Of a stretch of DNA of 64,000 bases, positions 1 to 12,779 are shown piece after piece. Source of the stretch: Welwitschia mirabilis (Eukaryota > Gnetophyta > Gnetopsida > Welwitschiales). A program made the position numbers and the translations under genes. The notes under the pieces are model-generated. The model did no database searches, was not told where the DNA came from, and was given only the letters and a program-made list of their open reading frames with translations. Location of the stretch: the NCBI GenBank assembly GCA_051453625.1, contig JBOZIK010000001.1:177648485-177712484 (forward strand). The letters are read 5' to 3'. Each line of letters begins with the position of its first letter. Positions within the stretch are counted from its first letter, which is position 1.

Positions 1-1182
1 TTATTGAATATGTGGTGTTTCAAGTAGATAATTACTACTGCTCAGTAGAATTCAGTATCTTAAAAATGGATTTAACTAAGCATCACTCAATTCCAATTAC
101 TTTGGGTAGATCATTTTTGGTAACATCTTAGTTAATAAAAATTTCATTTAGTAATATAACAATAGACCTAAATATTTTTAATATTATTTAATTACCAAGG
201 GATACCAATAATTTTTTATGGAGTTCATAATTTTAATCCTTATCTAAATGAAAAACACATTGATTTCATTTGTGGCTTTTGAATTATTTAAACTTACTTT
301 TTAAAAAATTATTAGAGAAGCATAGAGATGCTATAGGTTGGACCACATTTGACTTTGAACATTTGGATTCTACTGCTTGCACCTCACATGCTCTTTCAAA
401 TTTCTTACACTTATGTGTAGATAATTCCCATGAAAATGTCATTCATTCCATGTCCTATTTAGATAATAAATGTTTTGAGCCTCACAACCACAATATTCTT
501 AATCCTTCCATTTTGCATACCATTAAAAAACTACCTTCCAGCATCCATTGTTAAAATGCAATAAACTAATTAATCCCTCAAGATGTTTTTTTCACCAAAC
601 ACCATGAACACCATGACCCATTCAAATCTTTTCATACACCCACTCCATTTGCATACATCAATTATTCATCTCTTCCATTCATCCATGAGTTTATGAGGCT
701 TTGTGACCCTAATTCATGGCCTTCAATAAATAAATAGCTAATAAGTGATCATCTTATTACTACAAGCTTAGGTACAATTTAAGTGTACTTATATTATTTA
801 AGAAAAGGTTATATTTATTTTTAGATTAACTTGTTAAGGTTAATTTCATTTGTGGTCTCTAATTTTGAAAAATATAATTGAAAAGTATGGAATTTACCTT
901 CATATGATACTTTGTGTTTTCAAGAATTTTATGGGAATAAGATATTTTTTAATTAGACTAGTGATTCAATGATCTCTCTTATGTGCATAAAAAATGATAA
1001 ATATGAGAAGTAAAATTAAAATTAAATAAAATATCTCTCCTCCAAAAGCATATTTTGTTTTAATTAATAAATTAGATGTAATTAAGCCCATCAAGGCTAT
1101 AAATGCTCATTGGCAATGCAATTTTAATGATCTATTTATGACATAATTAACTCTATTAGGGCTATCAACAAGGTTAGGAATA
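1..1182. other. Unassigned AT-rich sequence with a weak retroelement-like ORF
   Basis: No gene is clearly supported here. A 94-codon open frame on the plus strand (270-554) contains the segment LLEKHRDAIGWT, which resembles the LLxKHxxAIGWT stretch just upstream of reverse transcriptase in Athila/Tat gypsy elements. The rest of the frame does not continue that match. I treat it as a possible scrap of a gypsy pol gene at low confidence. The remaining sequence shows only AT-rich, low-information DNA. Confidence 0.3.
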
Positions 1183-2792
1183 TGTCATGTGCTTATCATC
1201 TTTAATGCATCATCTTCAGATATAACCTATAATCTTGGTTTCTAATTCACATAAACACACATTAGCATAGGGAATCAACCTAATGGTACACTTCAGAAAA
1301 GAATTCAAAAGTACATCTAGAAAATTACTTCATTTAAAAAATGAATTAGAGCTATTTTCTATTCAATTTCAAAATAATAATTAAATGACAATGTAATTCT
1401 AAATGCAATGCAAAAATGAAGTGCAATCCTAAATGTAGTTTATTAATCAAGTTAACCAAACTATTATCATCTAATTTGGGCCTTATAATCCATATTAGTT
1501 ACAAGTAAATATCAATTTAATTACAATAAACATAGACTATAAAAATGATAAGATGAAAATTAGTAGAAATAAAATGATATTTTATATCATAATGTTTCTT
1601 ATATTAGGTGATAAGTAGTCAACCCTTAATGAAGGATACATAACCCAACACCAAGGTAAGCTCCTCTTTTAAGCTAGCTGGATATCTTTCTTAATTAAAT
1701 TCCAAATCATCATAAGAATAATTGATGCATAAATGAGGAAAAGAAAAGATCTAAAATGGATATTTATAGTTTTGGATCAACGGTTTAGATCATCAAGAAA
1801 TAGTAACAAACTAATAGTAATAATATCACTAATTTTATAATAAATGAAATATGTTTTACATTTATTAGAGCTATCTTCTTACCGAGCATTGTCTGGATGG
1901 CCAGTGGATAACATGTGATCTTTTTTTTTCTAACGGTTGACTATTCTCCACATGTCTTATTAGTGTAATGCTTAAGTGTCCTTCGTTTGATGTAGTCTGG
2001 ATGACCAGGTGAATGATTGCCACTGACAAAATGAAGTTTCTGATTATGTATACTATCTATTTTTCTTTGAGTATCATCCAGATAATCAGGTGGAGAAAAG
2101 CTATAATAACTGCTATAATAACCTTCTATAACAATTTGTTGTAGTAATATGCTTTTGTAACTTTGCTACAATAACTTGGTATCATCTTGTCATTCATATG
2201 ACTAGGTGGATAACAGCTACAGTACATGTTGTACTAATCTTACTATAATAACCTACTATAGTAACTTGGTTTTATCCTGGGTATCATCTTAGGGATCATC
2301 CTAGGTATTATCTGATGACTAGATAAATGACAGCTATAGTAATATGCTATAGTATTCTTATTATAGCAACTCTATTATAGTAATTTTTCTATAGTAACCT
2401 GCTCTGAACAATGTGTTTTTCTCATCCAAATTATCTCTGGTCAGCCTCTCTTAGTCTAAGATTAACTTATCAAGTTCTAAAGTATCAAAAATAATTCTAA
2501 AAGTATCCAAATTCATCATATTAACCCCTATTATAATGATAGCTATAACCTCTCAATGGCATCACATTCCATTTTTGTATTATCATTTAGATGCTAGAAC
2601 TCTATCATAAAAATAGTAAATGGAACATGTCTTGAAAACCTTCCATAGATAACTAAAAATTTTGGAAAACTAATTTTTCTTAATCATCACGATAATCAGT
2701 CCACTTTGTACTCAGATGCTAAAAAACCTACTCAAATAGACCTGAAACATATTCTAAACATGATGTAAATATCATCAATTTAGATCATAGTA
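1183..2792 (-). repeat. 3' LTR of element T
   Basis: On the plus strand it begins TGTCATGTGCTT and aligns along its whole length with 6333-7900. Shared landmarks include the 'aatggaggatacataac' type stretch, also present in other LTRs of this window, and an internal array at about 1890-2400 of CTGGATGAC/CAGGTGGATGAC-like units alternating with CTATAGTAAC-like units. It is followed at 2793 by TAGCCTCCTACTAAG, the complement of the polypurine tract. The end at 2792 is placed by alignment and could be off by a few bases. Confidence 0.75.
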
Positions 2793-2830
2793 TAGCCTCC
2801 TACTAAGAATTATCAGTTCTTGATAAAGAA
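2793..2830 (-). promoter_or_regulatory. Polypurine tract region of element T
   Basis: On the minus strand this reads purine-rich (AGTAGGAGGCTA) immediately before the 3' LTR. The same tract occurs next to the S LTR at 10436 and, in variant form, next to the LTRs ending at 18385 and 56154. In LTR elements this tract primes plus-strand DNA synthesis. Confidence 0.55.
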
Positions 2831-4209
2831 AGTGAAAAAGAATAGAAGTGAGCCAAATTAAACAAGGGATGAAAAATAACACTTAAGTATAAAGGATCAT
2901 GTATTATCAAACATAGAGTGCATATAAAAAAGATAAGTACACATCATAAAAAAGGTATGTACTAAATTCAGAATAATTGTTTCATTTTTATGAAAATTAT
3001 CTTTTTAATAAATAAATTCATTTAATTAAAGCTATTTTTTATGATTCCAAAGATTCCACTCCTATGAAGTAGATAAACTCATCCCTAATTTTAAGTAAGT
3101 TTACATGTGATGATCAAAATGAATAAGTTAAAAGTTTAAGGGATGTAAAATAAAAAGTAAAAGCCAAGGAGATAAAAAAACAAACACAAAATAACAAAGC
3201 AAAAGATAATAAACTAAAGTAAACTCAAGAATTATTACTTAGATCTTAAATCCTAAATTCTTAAAACTTGATATTTTATTTAAAAAAAGAAATTCAAATA
3301 TTCTTTAAAATATTAAATTTATTACTCTAATGCTTTGATCCTATGCTAGATATAAAAAATATAATTAACAACTTTGGAATTATCTAACTTAATAAATAGA
3401 AGTTAACACATTGCATTAGAACATATTCTACTTGAAGTTGATTACTTACAGACAATTTCTTATTCATAACTAAAGATATATGATTTATAATCAATAAAAA
3501 ATTAAGGTTTTATTTAAATAGCATAGATGAAAATGATAATTTAGTAATTGAATTTGATGTATCATAGCTATAGTCTTAACTTAAAAGATGGTTGCAAATT
3601 AATAATAGTTGGTAATGTGATAATCAAAACACACTTTAAGGTATACCTCATTTTACCTTAGATTCCTCCCATTATGGAGTGTTCATTTATAAACCATTAA
3701 TATTTATTTTATCACAAGTGGTAAGACCTATCAAATAAGACATAGGCCATTAAGAAACTTTGCCCCCAATGCAATGCTCCTCAAGATAGACCAAGGTTGA
3801 TTATAAAAAGTGATTTAATAATATAAATTGATATTTGATTTTTATTTCACAAATTGAATTTGTTTCTCTCTCTCTTTCTCTCTCTCTTACTCTCTCTCTC
3901 TCTCACACTCTCTCTCACACAAATATGAAAATATACTTATGTGTGATTAAAATACTATTAACTTATAACCTTAGTAAAAATGAAGTTGATGGAGAGATAA
4001 ATCATATAATATAATTAACTTAATTAAGCATATTTTTATCTTTTATAATGAGAGTTCATAAGTATTTAAACACCTTTCAATTAGCTAAAATCCAATTGAC
4101 CATTTATGAATTGCAAAAGCTTAAAATGCTTAAATATACTACATGATAAAAAACTAAAGTAAAATCAAGTTAAGATATGTTGGAAAATACTATTTAAAGA
4201 ATTACATTC
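2831..4209. other. Internal spacer of element T, with a CT-rich microsatellite
   Basis: AT-rich non-coding stretch between orfU and the polypurine tract. It aligns closely with 10436-11265, the matching part of element S, for example around the shared 'aactttggaattatctaacttaataaatag' type stretch, and its upper part aligns with 25765 onward. A CT/CA microsatellite lies at about 3861-3925; the related copies have a less regular pyrimidine tract at about 25980-26030 and 27290-27358. No coding signal is seen. Confidence 0.6.
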
Positions 4210-5378
4210 ATAGAAGCATAAGTAATGGACATATATTTAAGAAAAGATAATCCACTAAATCAATTGCTACAAGTAGAATGTAGTTTCTTTTCTTTTCATT
4301 TATTCCTATGTTAAAGAGATAGATATTTCAACATAATTATTGCATTGTATTTTTTTAGAAAAATAAAGATCAAACCATGTGGAAACCAATTAATGGAACA
4401 TGAGAGATATATATGATCATCTTTAAATGAAATCAATTTATGGAAATAAAAATCTAATGATAACATCATAATAGCACAAATTTCATAAACCAAATAAGAG
4501 ATGAACAATTGATTAAATTTCATTTAAAAAATAATGTCATATTTAATCGCCAACATTACTCAAACAATGGATCTAAGAAATATTAGAAGGCTTCTTAAGA
4601 TGACTAACTAGGGCATGTTCTGTAAGACTAAGAAGTTCCCTAAGATTCAACTTAAGGCATGTATTTGCATAAAGAATATAAGAATTTTCTAAATTTAATA
4701 TTCAAAGAAATTCCAAATCATATTTTTCAGAAGCAGGAGGTAAAGTGGGATTGTGGGTATATGAAAGGATCATATCTTATTTTTTACTAGGATGCATGAT
4801 TAGGAGAGATGGAGAAACATTTTCAATAGAATTAAACTCTTTAAGATTGATTACTTCATGGGATGTAAGAAATCTATCCTCTATTAGGATTTGTTAAATC
4901 TCTATAACTTCTTCCTTATCCTCCTTTTCCTCATTGTTTGCATCATCAATCTTTTGCATTTCTACATTTTCTAAGTTATTAGAGTTACTAAAAATATCAT
5001 GAACATAAATGTACTCACTATGTTCATCATAGGTTGGGCAATTTTTAGACTTTTCTGAAATTGATTCTTCTCTTTAATTTTCTAAAGTAAGTGAATATTT
5101 TGGATATAATCTAATGTCTCTATGCCATCATCTGAAGAATTATCATCCTTATCATTCTTTTTTAATTAGTGATTTGAAATGTCATTATCCTCACTTTGAC
5201 TCTCTTCTATTGAACATTAATGATCTAAAGGTTTATCATCAAAATAGAAGTTATTACTATGTCTAGCTATTTTGATGTTTTCCTCCTCATTCTCAAAGTA
5301 GGAGAGAGTAGACATAGTGGTGGAGGCTTGAGAATATTGTATTATAAGAGAGCCTTGATATATTTGATTTTCTAACAT
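4210..5378 (-). pseudogene. orfU copy 1: unknown internal ORF of element T
   Basis: I do not recognise this protein family. Reading from an ATG at 5378 on the minus strand, the frame opens MLENQIYQGS and continues through an acidic segment (FENEEENI, then runs of D/E with SEDNDIS). Several stops and frame changes follow. A recognisable C-terminal part at 4311-4523 contains LFISYLVYE, the KLISFK motif, INWFPHG and KKYNAIIMLKYL. Those C-terminal motifs recur in the copy at 26193-26585, and the acidic part recurs at about 28850-29060. The agreement is at the protein level across diverged copies, which suggests a real ORF of this LTR family. It is the only coding material inside element T. It could be a highly diverged gag or a family-specific accessory protein; I cannot tell which. 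Confidence 0.5.
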
Positions 5379-6332
5379 TATTTATTGAAGTATTCTTATA
5401 AGATCTTAATGTTTTTATTTGTAGTCTCTTGCATTTCTTAAGTTATTCTATTAAATTATAAAGTGAATCATCTTAGGTGCTTTGGTAGCTATAAGAACCT
5501 CATTGGCACAAATAATTATTTCTTCTTAATATTCCTCTATAAAAGGGGATTAACATGTGTCAAATTATTTATAGAATGGTTTTTGAAATTAAGTAAGAGT
5601 CCTAAAATGTTGAAATTCATCATCATGATTCCTACATGAAGGATTAAAAAAGAAGAAAAAGAGAAAGGTTAAAATGAAAAAGGATCTCAATTCTTAGTTT
5701 TAACATAATTTTTTATTAACAGCTCTTTTATTCTTTCAACAAATACTACATGTAATTTTCTTTATTATTATCTATAGAATTTAAATTACTATTTCTTTAA
5801 GCAAAGATTTCCTATAGGGTTCTTTTACCCTTATTCATAAAAATAGATGAGAAGGATGTAGCAAGAAGAATTAATTTAAATAGTAAGTAAGATAATCTCT
5901 ATGATCTCTTGAAGCATAATGTGCAAATTAATCTCACTAACTAAGCATTTATCAATATTAAAAGCATGATATAAATGTAAATTTTAGATGGTAATTTATA
6001 AGATTGAACTAAGTGTAAAGACTAGGCCTAAAGTAGTAGTCTTCAAGTTCATGCACAAAAATACTAATAATATGGAAAGGAAAACTCATAAAAATTAAAA
6101 TGAAAGAAAAACTAAGAAAACTAATTAAAATTCAAGCTAAATTCAAAGATAAAAAGTTTAAGGTAAAATACAATAAAGAAAAACATATAAGTATACATTA
6201 CACAATTAAATAACTTAAAATCAAATTATTTACTTATGTTCTGAACTTCCTTGAACTCCTCCCAATCATGGAACCAACCTTCTAAGCTTTTTTGAACTCC
6301 TCTTGACAATGGTACTAATGTATTGAGGTACA
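5379..6332 (-). other. 5' leader of element T
   Basis: Non-coding AT-rich sequence between the presumed orfU start and the 5' LTR. A short imperfect duplication of TTGAACTCCTC lies at about 6252-6303. No primer binding site with a clear match to a tRNA 3' end could be recognised next to the LTR at 6333. Confidence 0.5.
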
Positions 6333-7900
6333 TGTCATGTGCTTTTTATCTTTAATGTATCATCTTCCTATATAATTTATAATCTTAGTATTTAATTCAC
6401 ACAAATACATACTAATATAGGGAGTCAATTCAATGTCATACTTTAGAGAGGAATTCAAAAGTACATCTAAAAAATTGCTTTATTTAATAAAGGAAGTAGA
6501 AGCATTTTTTATTCAATTTCAAAATAATAATTAAATGACAATGAAATCCTAAATGCAATGCAAGAATGAAGTGAAATCCTAAATATAGTTTACTAACCAA
6601 GTTAACCAATCTATTATCACTTAGATTAATCCTTATAATCTATATCAATTACAAGTTAGTATCACTTTAATAAAACGAACATAGACTATAAAGTAGATAA
6701 GAGGAAAATTAATTGAAACAAATTGTTATTTTATTAATCATAATGCTTCTTACATTAAGTAAAAAGCAATAATCCTTTAATGGAGGATACATAACATAAT
6801 CCAAAGTAAGCTTCTCTCTTAAGCTAGATGGGTTCCTTACTTAATTAAACTCTAAATCATTACAAGAACAATCAATGCATAAAAGATGAGAAATGGAGAA
6901 TCTAAGGAGGGCATCTATAGTTTTGGCTAGATGATTTAAGTCACTAAGGAGTGGTAATAGATTAAGAGTAATGATATTAGCAGTTTTATAATAGATGGAA
7001 TATGTTTTACATTTATTAAAACTATCATCCTGCTGAGTTTCATCTAGATGATTAAGCAGATGGCATGTGACATTCTTTTCTAATGAATATTTATTGTCCA
7101 TATTTCTTCTTGGTATAACACTTGAGTATCATCTATTTGTTATCCTCCAAACAACTAGTTTGATGACTGTGACTGAAAAAATGAAGCTTCTAGTAGTGTA
7201 TATTATCTATCATCCTTTGAGTATCATCTAGATGAGCAAGTGGAATATAGCTATAATAATTGCTATAATAACCTATTACTACTATAATTACGTAGTATCA
7301 TCTTGGGTCTTATCTAGATGACTAAGTGCATGACAAATGCAGTACCTACTACAATAACCTCACTTCAGTAACCTGCTACAGTAACTGGATGTTATATTGG
7401 GTGTCATCTAGGATTTTGTCTTGAGTATCATCTAAACATCAAGGTGGATGACAAATATAGTAGCCTACTACGATAACTCTACTATAGTTAACTTTGCTAT
7501 AGTAACTTACTCTAAACAATGCATTTTCTCATTTAAATCATCTCTAGTCATCATCTCTTAGTCCAAGATTTAATTCTCATGTTCTATAGCATAAAAAAGA
7601 ATTCTAAAAGCATTTAAATAATAATATTAACCCCTATTACAATGATAGCTAAAACATCTCAATGGCATCACATTCCAGTATTGTATCATTACTTGGATGT
7701 TAGAACTATATTGTAAGAACCTTGAATAGAACGTATTCTGAAAATCATCCATAAATTATTAGAAATGTTAGAAAACTATTCTTTATTATTTATCATGATG
7801 GCTAGTTTACTTTTATTTTTAATTGATCAAAAACCTACTCAAATAGACCTAAAACATACTCTAGATATGATGTTAAATATCATTAATTTGACTCACAACA
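6333..7900 (-). repeat. 5' LTR of element T
   Basis: Direct repeat of 1183-2792, beginning TGTCATGTGCTT on the plus strand and ending ACTCACAACA, so the minus-strand copy starts with TG and ends with CA. It carries the same array of CTGGATGA-like and CTATAGTAAC-like units at about 7030-7500. The two LTRs have many differences, which indicates an old insertion. Confidence 0.75.
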
Positions 7901-9373
7901 GATGCTTATTATTAATGTAGTACTAATTTCTTCAAGAAACAACATGCTTAATTTTGTTAAAATAAACTTCATAATACTAAGTGCTTAATATGATCTAATG
8001 CTTAAAATAAAGGGTATGTGTGAATCTAAAAAAGGTAAATTGTGGAAAGAAGAGGTGTTATTTGGAGATGCTATCATGTTTACTTTCTTCAACATTTGTA
8101 TTTAACAATTTGATTACTAATTTTTGAACATTTATAAGTTTACTTAATGAATATCTCACTTGTTTGATATTATAATCCATTAAAATAAAAATAAAATTCA
8201 TAAAAATTTCAATAAAATGGCTATTAATCTAGGTTTTTTATCTTTTGAAGTTATAAGAATTTATGATTAATGTTTATTCACTATCATATTTTACATTTGT
8301 TTCATTCATTTGTATCACCAATTTTACCACTTTGTTTTATGAGAAAACACATCTAAAAACATATTTGTATTTGTTTTAAAGTAATTTTTAATCCACACCA
8401 TGATCTATGATTAATAGATCTAAGCTGTTGATGAACTTTAATAATTCTATCGTCTTCTTTCACCCTTATTTCTATCGAAACCTATAATCCTCCTTATGAT
8501 TTCACTATTCTTGTAAGTTAAATATTTTATTCATTCTATTCTCTAATCTTTAGCAAGTCATAATCATATTCTTTGCAATTAGCTGATGCTATTGGCCTTT
8601 CCACTTAAATCACATCCAAACTTCATTTTATACTTTCTTTTTCATCTATGAGTCCTCTATGCCATAGGGTAAGTCTTTTATAGTTGATTTTAAGTCCATA
8701 TTTATTGATTTATCTTATGAATCTTATTTTTAAATTCATTTGTTAAACCTAACATTAAATTCTTTCATTTTGTTTCTCCTTTTATCCATCATTCTTTTAT
8801 TTCTTATCTATTTTCTTGCTAATTTTTTTAGGAAAAATAGTGGAAGATAAGGAGCCTTTATTAAAGAGGGAATTTTTAGCTCATTTTTGGATATATTTTC
8901 TCCATCCTACCTAAAAAAATTAAAATAAAATAATATAACTACTTGCTAAAATAGGCCAATGCATTCTACTCAAAATAGGTGCTTGATTTTAGAAGAATGC
9001 TATATTTTATGATGAAGAATCTCAGGTAATCCATTCTCATAAACAACATACTTTTTTCCCCCAATTTTTTTAGTTTACTTTGAAGTTGTTTTAGGGGTCA
9101 AACATTCAAAGCATTTCCCATTTACTTTAGTAAAGACTTTAGAATATGATTATCATGCCTTAGACATATAATATGCACCTAACAAAGAAGGATCTTTATC
9201 TTGTAAGTTTTAACATTAAAACCATCTTGCTTTATTTCACTTTAACATTCATAATGTCTTAACCACTTCATATGTTATGAATACTATAGTAAACACTTAG
9301 ATCTCATTATAATTATTTTTAAAAAAGACATTTTAACATTGAAAAATTTCTATTCAAAACCATCATAAGCTAT
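7901..9373. other. Unassigned AT-rich sequence between elements T and S
   Basis: About 1.5 kb with no ORF of note and no motif I recognise from a transposon protein. It does not obviously repeat elsewhere in the window. Confidence 0.4.
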
Positions 9374-10435
9374 TGTGTTATGTGTTGTGCTCACCTAAGC
9401 TATAAGTTAGATCTCATAACATTCTCAAGTAATGAAAAACAAACACACAGTGTACAGAGTATGTCAATCCAAACTCATAAACTTAAAAAAGAAAATAAGT
9501 TAAAGAAAACCTAATTATTTAGAATAATGAGAGAGCAATTTATATGAAAAGAAAATAAATAATGCAAATAGTGAAATGAAATGGGATGAATTTAAATGAA
9601 AGTAAAAATGTAATGGAGTGAAAATGCAAACTCTAAATGTAATCACTTAATATTTTTACCAACTTATTATTATCAAAGTTTGCCCTCATACTCTATATCA
9701 AAATTAGATTTAATCTACAAGAGTATTGAATTAACATCAACATAAAGTATAAAAAAGATAAAGAGAGAGAGAGTTTGAAAAAAAGAAATCATACTTTATT
9801 AACATTTAGCTAAATACACCTCATTACATCTACTTGTAAATAATAACTCCTTAATGGAGGATATATAACCCAACATCAAGGTAGTCCTTCTTATAAACAA
9901 AGGTATCTCCTTACCTAGTCGCTCCAATGCCATAATTACATTGATGCCAAAAGAGAGATAAGAATATAAGAGGTCTAAGGGAATTTATATAAGTTTAGAT
10001 GATGAAGAAATCTAGATAAAAGATAGACTCAAAATAGTTTTATTACATTTTTCGTGAGATGATAAATGTATATGGTTATATTATAATTTTAACTAAAATA
10101 TAAGAATATCTATTTGTCCTCCTCTAGGCTTTGTTATCTAGTGCTTTATCTTCTATTGGTAAGTGGAATATGGTGGTGGGTGGAATTTTACTACATTATC
10201 CTTTATTATTTTATTTTCTAGTGCTTTGTCTTCTACTACTTTGTGTTCGAATTCTTTGTCCTTTAGTGCTCTATCAAATTCTTTATGATTACTTAATTTC
10301 AATCTAAATTATGCTTAATTTCGAACTTTTACCTTTGACATCTAAAAATAGTCAAGTTAACCATTATCCTTATTAAACATACCTAGAGACACACTCAAAA
10401 CCATCATTAAATATGGCCAAGTTTGCCATTTAACA
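9374..10435 (-). repeat. LTR of element S, lower copy
   Basis: Aligns end to end with 29919-30975, from 'tgtgttatgtgttgtgctcac' to a terminal TTTAACA. It contains a 'ctcctcaatggaggatat'-like stretch shared with the other LTR families, and an internal run of TTTGTCCTCTAGTGC-like units at about 10130-10290. It is followed by TAGCCTCCTACTAAG, the same polypurine-tract complement seen beside element T, so it is the 3' LTR of a minus-strand element. Confidence 0.7.
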
Positions 10436-11265
10436 TAGCCTCCTACTAAGCATTTATCAGTTGCTAACAAAACAAGTGATAAATCATAGAAGCTAGTTAA
10501 TTTGAATAGGAGATGAAAATGACAATTTAAGATAATTGTATTATTAAATAAAAAATATATTCTATTTATTTTTTAGTAAGAAATTACTAAAAATAATCAT
10601 CATAAAAAGATATGCATGAAGTCTAAAAACATTATTTGAGTTTATGGCAAACATAATTCTACATAAAATCTTATTTCTGAAAGATCTAATAAATCACTTC
10701 TTGGAATTTTCATATAAATAAGCCCCTCACTAAAGTCATAAATATATTAAAAATTTAAAAAACTCATTATAATAAGGTGTTTTAGCATCTATAAGATTGC
10801 AAAAGGTGAATAAAGGATAAGAGATAAAGTGCAAAAGGAAAACACACAAGTATACGATAAGAAAAGGAAAAGAAAATAAACCAAAGTAAGATAAAGCATT
10901 ATGGAAATAAATATTGAATTACTTAAATCCTAAATGCTAATATCTAAAAGCCTAATACTTTATTTTTAAAAAAGGAGTGTGAACCCCTTTCAAAAGATGA
11001 AATTGATGACTCTAATGCTATGATCCTATGATAAATTAAAAAGTACAATTAACAACTTTGAAATTGTCTAACTTAATAAATAGAAATAAAACATTGCATT
11101 AGAACATATTCAATTTTAAGTTGATTACTTATGAGTAGTTTCTTATTTTTAGATAAAGATGCATGATTTTCAATAAGTAAAACTTCATGGTTCTATTGGA
11201 ATAAAAGGGATGAAAATGATAATTTACTCATTGAAACTGACATATTCTATTAAAATCTCAAGCAT
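10436..11265 (-). other. Internal spacer of element S, interrupted by element AB
   Basis: Homologous to 2793-3560 of element T, starting with the polypurine tract and running through the same AT-rich landmarks. The homology stops at 11265, where element AB begins, and resumes at 25752 on the far side. The junction sequence AGCATTA occurs at both ends (11261-11267 and 25752-25758). This is direct evidence that AB inserted into an S-type element. Confidence 0.65.
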
Positions 11266-12335
11266 TATTGTGATGTATATTTTTCCAACTTTACGTTTTA
11301 ATCCAAATCCTATTAATCAACNNNNNNNNNNNNNNNNNNNNNNNNNNNNNNNNNNNNNNNNNNNNNNNNNNNNNNNNNNNNNNNNNNNNNNNNNNNNNNN
11401 NNNNNNNNNNNNNNNNNNNNNNNNNNNNNNNNNNNNNNNNNNNNNNNNNNNNNNNNNNNNNNNNNNNNNNNNNNNNNNNNNNNNNNNNNNNNNNNNNNNN
11501 NNNNNNNNNNNNNNNNNNNNNNNNNNNNNNNNNNNNNNNNNNNNNNNNNNNNNNNNNNNNNNNNNNNNNNNNNNNNNNNNNNNNNNNNNNNNNNNNNNNN
11601 NNNNNNNNNNNNNNNNNNNNNNNNNNNNNNNNNNNNNNNNNNNNNNNNNNNNNNNNNNNNNNNNNNNNNNNNNNNNNNNNNNNNNNNNNNNNNNNNNNNN
11701 NNNNNNNNNNNNNNNNNNNNNNNNNNNNNNNNNNNNNNNNNNNNNNNNNNNNNNNNNNNNNNNNNNNNNNNNNNNNNNNNNNNNNNNNNNNNNNNNNNNN
11801 NNNNNNNNNNNNNNNNNNNNNNNNNNNNNNNNNNNNNNNNNNNNNNNNNNNNNNNNNNNNNNNNNNNNNNNNNNNNNNNNNNNNNNNNNNNNNNNNNNNN
11901 NNNNNNNNNNNNNNNNNNNNNNNNNNNNNNNNNNNNNNNNNNNNNNNNNNNNNNNNNNNNNNNNNNNNNNNNNNNNNNNNNNNNNNNNNNNNNNNNNNNN
12001 NNNNNNNNNNNNNNNNNNNNNNNNNNNNNNNNNNNNNNNNNNNNNNNNNNNNNNNNNNNNNNNNNNNNNNNNNNNNNNNNNNNNNNNNNNNNNNNNNNNN
12101 NNNNNNNNNNNNNNNCTACTTTTTTTAGCCTTAACAAAGGCTGACCTTAAGGCCTATATTATTAATGAAACTTGTCATAAGATCAAGGACAATATAAACC
12201 ATAAGGAAAATATAACAAAACTAAATGCACAATTGAAATAGTATTTTATATTAAAGATAGAATCAATGTCTAGATTACAAAATAGCTGATCCTCAATGGA
12301 GGATGCATAGTCCTTCACCAAGAGCACATCTTTCT
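11266..12335 (-). repeat. 3' LTR of element AB, part below the LINE
   Basis: 11268-11321 aligns with 24603-24650 and 12116-12335 aligns with 24858-25076. Between them is a run of N (11322-12115), much longer than the roughly 200 bases expected from the other LTR. It ends at GAGCACATCTTTCT (12322-12335), where the LINE begins. Confidence 0.7.
11322..12115. other. Assembly gap (N)
   Basis: 794 N inside the 3' LTR of AB. The other LTR predicts only about 200 bases here, so the gap is either mis-sized or hides an extra insertion. Confidence 0.95.
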
Positions 12336-12779
12336 GCTTTGAGACAACTTAAGTAGTTAGTTTTCCATTGAGATGGTTAGGTCTCGTAGCACATGACTGA
12401 CATCCCCTACTACCCTGCATTGATACCTTCTAGTCTCTCAAAGCCATGGATCCACTCATAGATCTAGTTTTGAATGACACTCCTTCCCTCAAGATAGATA
12501 ACTAAACTACTTCATGGGCTAATATGGTTGTAAAGAATAGGAATGTAGACTCTAGTCTCAAACGCAATTTCTACCCTTAAGAATTTTTCACATTTAAAGT
12601 AAGTATTGATGAGCAAGACTAGAATAAGGAAGTCTTGAGGTGGAAAAACTTGCAAGTAGATTTCATCTATAAACTAAAACCACATGTTTTGATGGTTCAA
12701 AACTATATCAGACATCAATCAGGAAATGACTCAATGGTCTCAATTTCTCAAATAAAAAGAGAATTTTTATCTTCAAATT

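Larger units (their letters stand above)
1183..7900 (-). mobile_element. Complete non-autonomous LTR retrotransposon, family T
   Basis: Two long direct repeats (1183-2792 and 6333-7900) enclose about 3.5 kb of internal sequence. Next to the lower repeat is a sequence that reads on the minus strand as a purine-rich tract (CTTAGTAGGAGGCTA) running straight into the repeat, as expected of a polypurine tract before a 3' LTR. The element therefore reads on the minus strand: 5' LTR at 6333-7900, leader, orfU, spacer, tract, 3' LTR at 1183-2792. No gag, protease, RT or integrase is visible inside, so it would depend on a helper element. No clear 5-bp target duplication is seen (gaata before, gatgc after). 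The LTR length and tract resemble the Athila/Tat elements elsewhere in the window; that relationship is inferred. Confidence 0.75.

Noticed and set aside
270-554. 94-codon ORF as a host gene
   Set aside because: The only recognisable segment resembles a gypsy pol lead-in and the rest matches nothing; kept only as a weak note.
3861-3925. CT-rich tract as a promoter element
   Set aside because: It is a simple microsatellite inside a retroelement spacer; the related copies show irregular pyrimidine tracts and no gene follows.
11210-12241. Long open frames on both strands across N runs (also at 23032-23666, 56699-57231, 57631-58706 and 63119-63659)
   Set aside because: They are open only because N cannot encode a stop; the real flanking sequence is a few codons.
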